Source: an uncultured Collinsella sp.
GTDB lineage: Bacteria > Actinomycetota > Coriobacteriia > Coriobacteriales > Coriobacteriaceae
DNA length: 7,715 bases
Reading direction: 5' to 3'
NCBI GenBank assembly: GCA_900545875.1
Contig: URAQ01000070.1
Span: 1 to 7,715 of the forward strand
How positions within the stretch are numbered: position 1 is the first letter of the stretch; the number at the start of each line of letters is the position of its first letter. Both the position numbers and the translations under genes were made by a program. Shown piece by piece: positions 5,603-7,715 of the stretch. Under the pieces are notes generated by a model that saw only the letters and a list, made by a program, of their open reading frames with translations, was not told the origin of the DNA and searched no databases.

Positions 5603-5665
5603 GATAAGAGCTCTTCGGGACTTATAAACCTGCGGACAAGCCATACCCGCAAGAGCTCCTATCGC
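5601..5665. repeat. Imperfect 19/20-bp inverted repeat downstream of the YeiH gene
   Basis: Arm 1 (5601-5619, gcgataagagctcttcggg) pairs with arm 2 (5646-5665) with one mismatch and one bulged base, around a 26-nt loop. The core aagagctctt of arm 1 (5606-5615) is itself a perfect 10-bp palindrome, nearly kept in arm 2. It lies 60-120 bp past the transporter stop and may act as a 3'-end structure. No T-tract follows on either strand. Apart from this and the adjacent elements, 5452-5724 holds no convincing gene. Confidence 0.55.
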
Positions 5666-5724
5666 TCCACTGCAGGCTTGCGCTCACCAGCAACCAACAC
5701 GCAGCACGCAAACAAGCTACTTCT

Positions 5725-6759
5725 CTACCAGATTCCCAGCACGTGCTGCATTCCCAAACTCATGCACGCAATGCCAATCCAGCAGCAAAAGCCCAGCGCG
5801 ATGGGCTTGCCGCCCTTTTTGACCAGCTCGACGATATCGGTATTAAAACCAATAGCCGCCATGGCCATCACAATAAAGAACTTCGACAGCTCCTTGATGG
5901 GCGCCGTGATGGACACAGGAAGCTGAAACACCGTGGTGATCACGCTCGCCAGCACAAAGAACAGCACAAACATGGGAAACGCGCGTTTAAGCGAGAACGT
6001 GCTCTTAGCGTCGCCACCGGCCTTGCGTGCCAGATGCATCTGCCAGCATGCGAGGACCAACGTGATGGGAATAATGGCCAGCGTCCTGGTGAGCTTGACC
6101 ACTGTGGCGCTCTCGAGCACATTGGCGCCGGGATGCATGCTGTCCCAGGCGCTCGCCGCAGCCGTTACGGACGAGGTGTCGTTGATGGCGGTACCGGCAA
6201 ACAGGCCAAAGCCCTCGTTGGTCAGCCCGAGCATGCCGCCGAGCGTTGGAAACACGAGCGCCGCGATAACGTTAAACAGGAAGATGACCGAAATAGCCTG
6301 GGCAATCTCGCGATCGTCGGCATCGATGACGGGCGCGGTCGCGGCGATGGCAGAACCGCCGCAAATCGACGAACCCACACCCACAAGCGTCGCGATCTTG
6401 CCCGGCACGTTCATGACGCGGCAGAGCACAAAGGCGATGACAAGCGAGGTCGAGATTGTTGCCACGATAATCGGTAGCGACTGGGCGCCCTTGGACAGAA
6501 TCTGGGAGAGGTTCATGCCAAAGCCAAGCAGGATAACCGCGTACTGCAAGACTTTTTTGGACGTATAGGTAACGCCGGCGGTGAGCTGTTCGCGACGATT
6601 CTTGGGAAAGACGAGCGCCAGGACCATGCCAAAGAGGATGGCAAATACCGGACCGCCGACCACCTCAATTTGTTTGCCGAGCAACGTCGCGGGAATGGCG
6701 ATGATCAGGCAGAACAAGACGCCTTTCCAGCGCTCGCGTACGATGTTTGCCAGTTGCAT
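5725..6759 (-). CDS. yeiH: YeiH/UPF0324 family putative sulfate exporter
   Basis: A 344-residue polytopic inner-membrane protein of the YeiH (UPF0324, putative sulfate exporter) family, normal length for the family. Hydrophobic segments run through most of the chain, including about 12-28, 34-51, 70-88, 95-113, 122-144, 154-178, 228-242, 260-280, 292-306 and 318-340. Family hallmarks are the Gly/Ser-rich GVGSSICGGSAIAATAPVI (127-145) and GTAINDTSSVTAAAS (189-203), which probably lie in the transport core, and the FFIVMAMAAIGFNTDI segment near the C-terminus. Start ATG 6759 follows GAAGGAA with good spacing; the stop is TAG. Sulfate export is the family's assigned role but is weakly supported experimentally, so other small anions or sulfonates are possible. 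It is divergent from a GntR regulator, its likely controller. In enterobacteria yeiH instead pairs with a LysR regulator. Confidence 0.92.
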   Translation of the reverse strand: MQLANIVRERWKGVLFCLIIAIPATLLGKQIEVVGGPVFAILFGMVLALVFPKNRREQLTAGVTYTSKKVLQYAVILLGFGMNLSQILSKGAQSLPIIVATISTSLVIAFVLCRVMNVPGKIATLVGVGSSICGGSAIAATAPVIDADDREIAQAISVIFLFNVIAALVFPTLGGMLGLTNEGFGLFAGTAINDTSSVTAAASAWDSMHPGANVLESATVVKLTRTLAIIPITLVLACWQMHLARKAGGDAKSTFSLKRAFPMFVLFFVLASVITTVFQLPVSITAPIKELSKFFIVMAMAAIGFNTDIVELVKKGGKPIALGFCCWIGIACMSLGMQHVLGIW

Positions 6760-6922
6760 ATGGGATTCCTTCTTTCTATTTCACGTTTGCGACGGCTTAT
6801 GATACGGCAACATTGAGCGCAGCCTTGCGCAAACACAGACTAAGATGCCGCAATAGTTCTCAGGCAACAGCCGAATTACCCACCGCGGAGAGCTGATTCG
6901 CGGCATAATTAACAACTGACAT
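6760..6922. promoter_or_regulatory. Divergent control region between the YeiH and GntR genes
   Basis: These 163 bp must hold both promoters. On the plus strand cataat (6904-6909) is a good -10 match for the GntR gene but lacks a clear -35. On the minus strand I found no convincing pair for the transporter. Candidate operator elements are the 8-bp palindrome ttgcgcaa and an inverted pair atgccgc (6845-6851)/gcggcat (6900-6906). No protein site can be assigned with confidence. Confidence 0.4.
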
Positions 6923-7654
6923 ATGAGTTTGATAGAACAGTTGCGAGGCGCTATGGAAGAATCGATGCACGTCGGCGAGCAGGAAACGAGCCTACAGGAC
7001 CAGTCCTACCACACCATTCGACGCAAAATCGTCTACCTGGACTACAAGCCGGGCGAAAAGCTGGGCGTCAAGCAACTTTGCGACGACCTGGATATGGGGC
7101 GCACGCCCGTGCGCGAGGCTTTGGTTCGCTTGGCGCAAGAAGGCCTGGTGCGCACCGTGCCCCAGAGCGGCACCTACGTCTCACCCATCAACCTCACCCT
7201 TGCCGAGAGTGCCTGTTACATCCGCGAGCATCTGGAAAAGCAGGTGATTGTGGAGTGCTGTGCGCGCGCCACGTCGGCCGGCATCGAGCAGCTCGACCGC
7301 GCCATCGTGCTGCAGGAAAAGGCCATGGCCGAAGAGGATCGCATCGGCTTCTTTTTGAGCGACAACCTCATGCATCACATGATTTTTAGCATCGCATGTC
7401 GTAGCACCGTGTGGTCGTGGCTCGAAGAGACCAATGCCGACCTGGAGCGCTTCCGCTGGCTGCGCGCCGCCACGCAGGTTCTCGACAATCAGGACATCGT
7501 GAACGAGCACAAGCAGATTCGCCGCGCTATCGCCGGTCGCGACCCCATCGAAGCGAGCTTTTTGGTCAGCAAGCACCTGCACATGATGTTCCGCAACCAA
7601 ACCGAAGTTCTGGACCAGTTCCCCGAGTACTTCGAGACCAGCAAGCTCCGCTAA
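6923..7654 (+). CDS. GntR family transcriptional regulator, FadR/FCD subfamily
   Basis: Up to 243 residues. The N-terminal winged helix-turn-helix (about 26-88) shows the GntR pattern: SYHTIRRKIVYLDYKPGEKL, then LCDDLDMGRTPVREALVRLAQEGLV, then the wing RTVPQSGTYVSPI. The C-terminal all-helical FCD domain (about 95-225) keeps the usual metal/ligand set: D147 and H151 (SDNLMHH), H196 (NEHKQI) and H218 (KHLH). Such proteins bind carboxylic acids or similar metabolites, often through a divalent metal, and usually repress neighbouring transport or catabolic genes. It is divergent from the YeiH transporter. The start is uncertain: ATG 6923 has no Shine-Dalgarno, whereas in-frame ATG 6953 follows GAGG, and ATG 6965 is also possible. 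All keep the full DNA-binding domain. The effector is unknown. Confidence 0.93.
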   Translation: MSLIEQLRGAMEESMHVGEQETSLQDQSYHTIRRKIVYLDYKPGEKLGVKQLCDDLDMGRTPVREALVRLAQEGLVRTVPQSGTYVSPINLTLAESACYIREHLEKQVIVECCARATSAGIEQLDRAIVLQEKAMAEEDRIGFFLSDNLMHHMIFSIACRSTVWSWLEETNADLERFRWLRAATQVLDNQDIVNEHKQIRRAIAGRDPIEASFLVSKHLHMMFRNQTEVLDQFPEYFETSKLR

Positions 7655-7691
7655 CCTGCCAAAAAGGGACAGGTTTATTTTGGCAGGTTTT
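7653..7691 (+). terminator. Intrinsic terminator of the GntR gene
   Basis: aacctgccaaaa (7653-7664) and ttttggcaggtt (7678-7689) form a perfect 12-bp stem with a 13-nt loop, overlapping the last two bases of the stop codon; a short T-run (7688-7691) follows. The A/T outer-loop pairs make it near-symmetric, so it may also work for a gene coming from the right. The loop and right arm contain an internal direct repeat (caggtttat / caggttttat). Confidence 0.7.
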
Positions 7692-7715
7692 ATCTGGGCA
7701 AATGCAACAAGGCCC

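Noticed and set aside
5452..5652. N-terminal extension of the NtrC-like protein
   Set aside because: The 67 extra residues cross palindromes and a -10-like element and look non-coding; ATG 5451 has AGGGG.
5138..6477. Plus-strand frames opposite the YeiH gene and its downstream region
   Set aside because: Composition is unnatural and they are antisense to a clear membrane transporter.
1..7715. tRNA, rRNA, CRISPR array, insertion sequence or prophage genes
   Set aside because: No cloverleaf-like sequence, regular spaced repeats, transposase or integrase motifs were seen on either strand.

Overview
The window is GC-rich bacterial chromosome. Its gene style fits a gut actinobacterium of the class Coriobacteriia, with Collinsella or a relative as the best guess. 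That placement is an impression from codon use and protein style; no rRNA or marker gene is present to confirm it. Genes are tightly packed, most lie on the minus strand, and there is no sign of phage, insertion sequence, CRISPR array or RNA gene.

Left end (1-2290, minus strand): a MarR-type repressor overlaps the downstream gene for a fused membrane/ATPase ABC exporter subunit. The exporter runs off the left edge. Its ATPase has the degenerate-site pattern of heterodimeric exporters (Asp in place of the catalytic Glu, Gln in place of the switch His), so a canonical partner should lie just outside the window. The operon has a good sigma-70-type promoter with two near-identical 14-bp repeats, one in the -35/-10 spacer and one just after the expected start of transcription. 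This looks like drug- or ligand-responsive autoregulated efflux.

Middle (2330-4230): a 96-residue orphan protein (minus) with a strong Shine-Dalgarno and its own terminator. A divergent single-domain nitroreductase (plus) follows. Next is a 191-residue one-pass membrane protein of unknown function (minus), probably with its own promoter.

Right-middle (4234-5724, minus): a regulator related to the NtrC/sigma-54 activator family, with a badly decayed AAA+ domain and an intact-looking Fis-type DNA-binding tail. One in-frame TAG splits it in two. The upstream region carries a 24-bp near-perfect palindrome and a larger inverted repeat.

Right end (5725-7715): a YeiH/UPF0324 family membrane transporter (minus) and, divergently, an FCD-domain GntR regulator (plus) that ends in a hairpin terminator. 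The head-to-head layout suggests that the GntR protein controls the transporter.

Most genes are recognisable accessory functions. The least ordinary items are the interrupted, catalytically decayed NtrC-like regulator with its palindromic leader, and the repeat-decorated MarR promoter. I do not see clear evidence of a wholly new multi-gene system.
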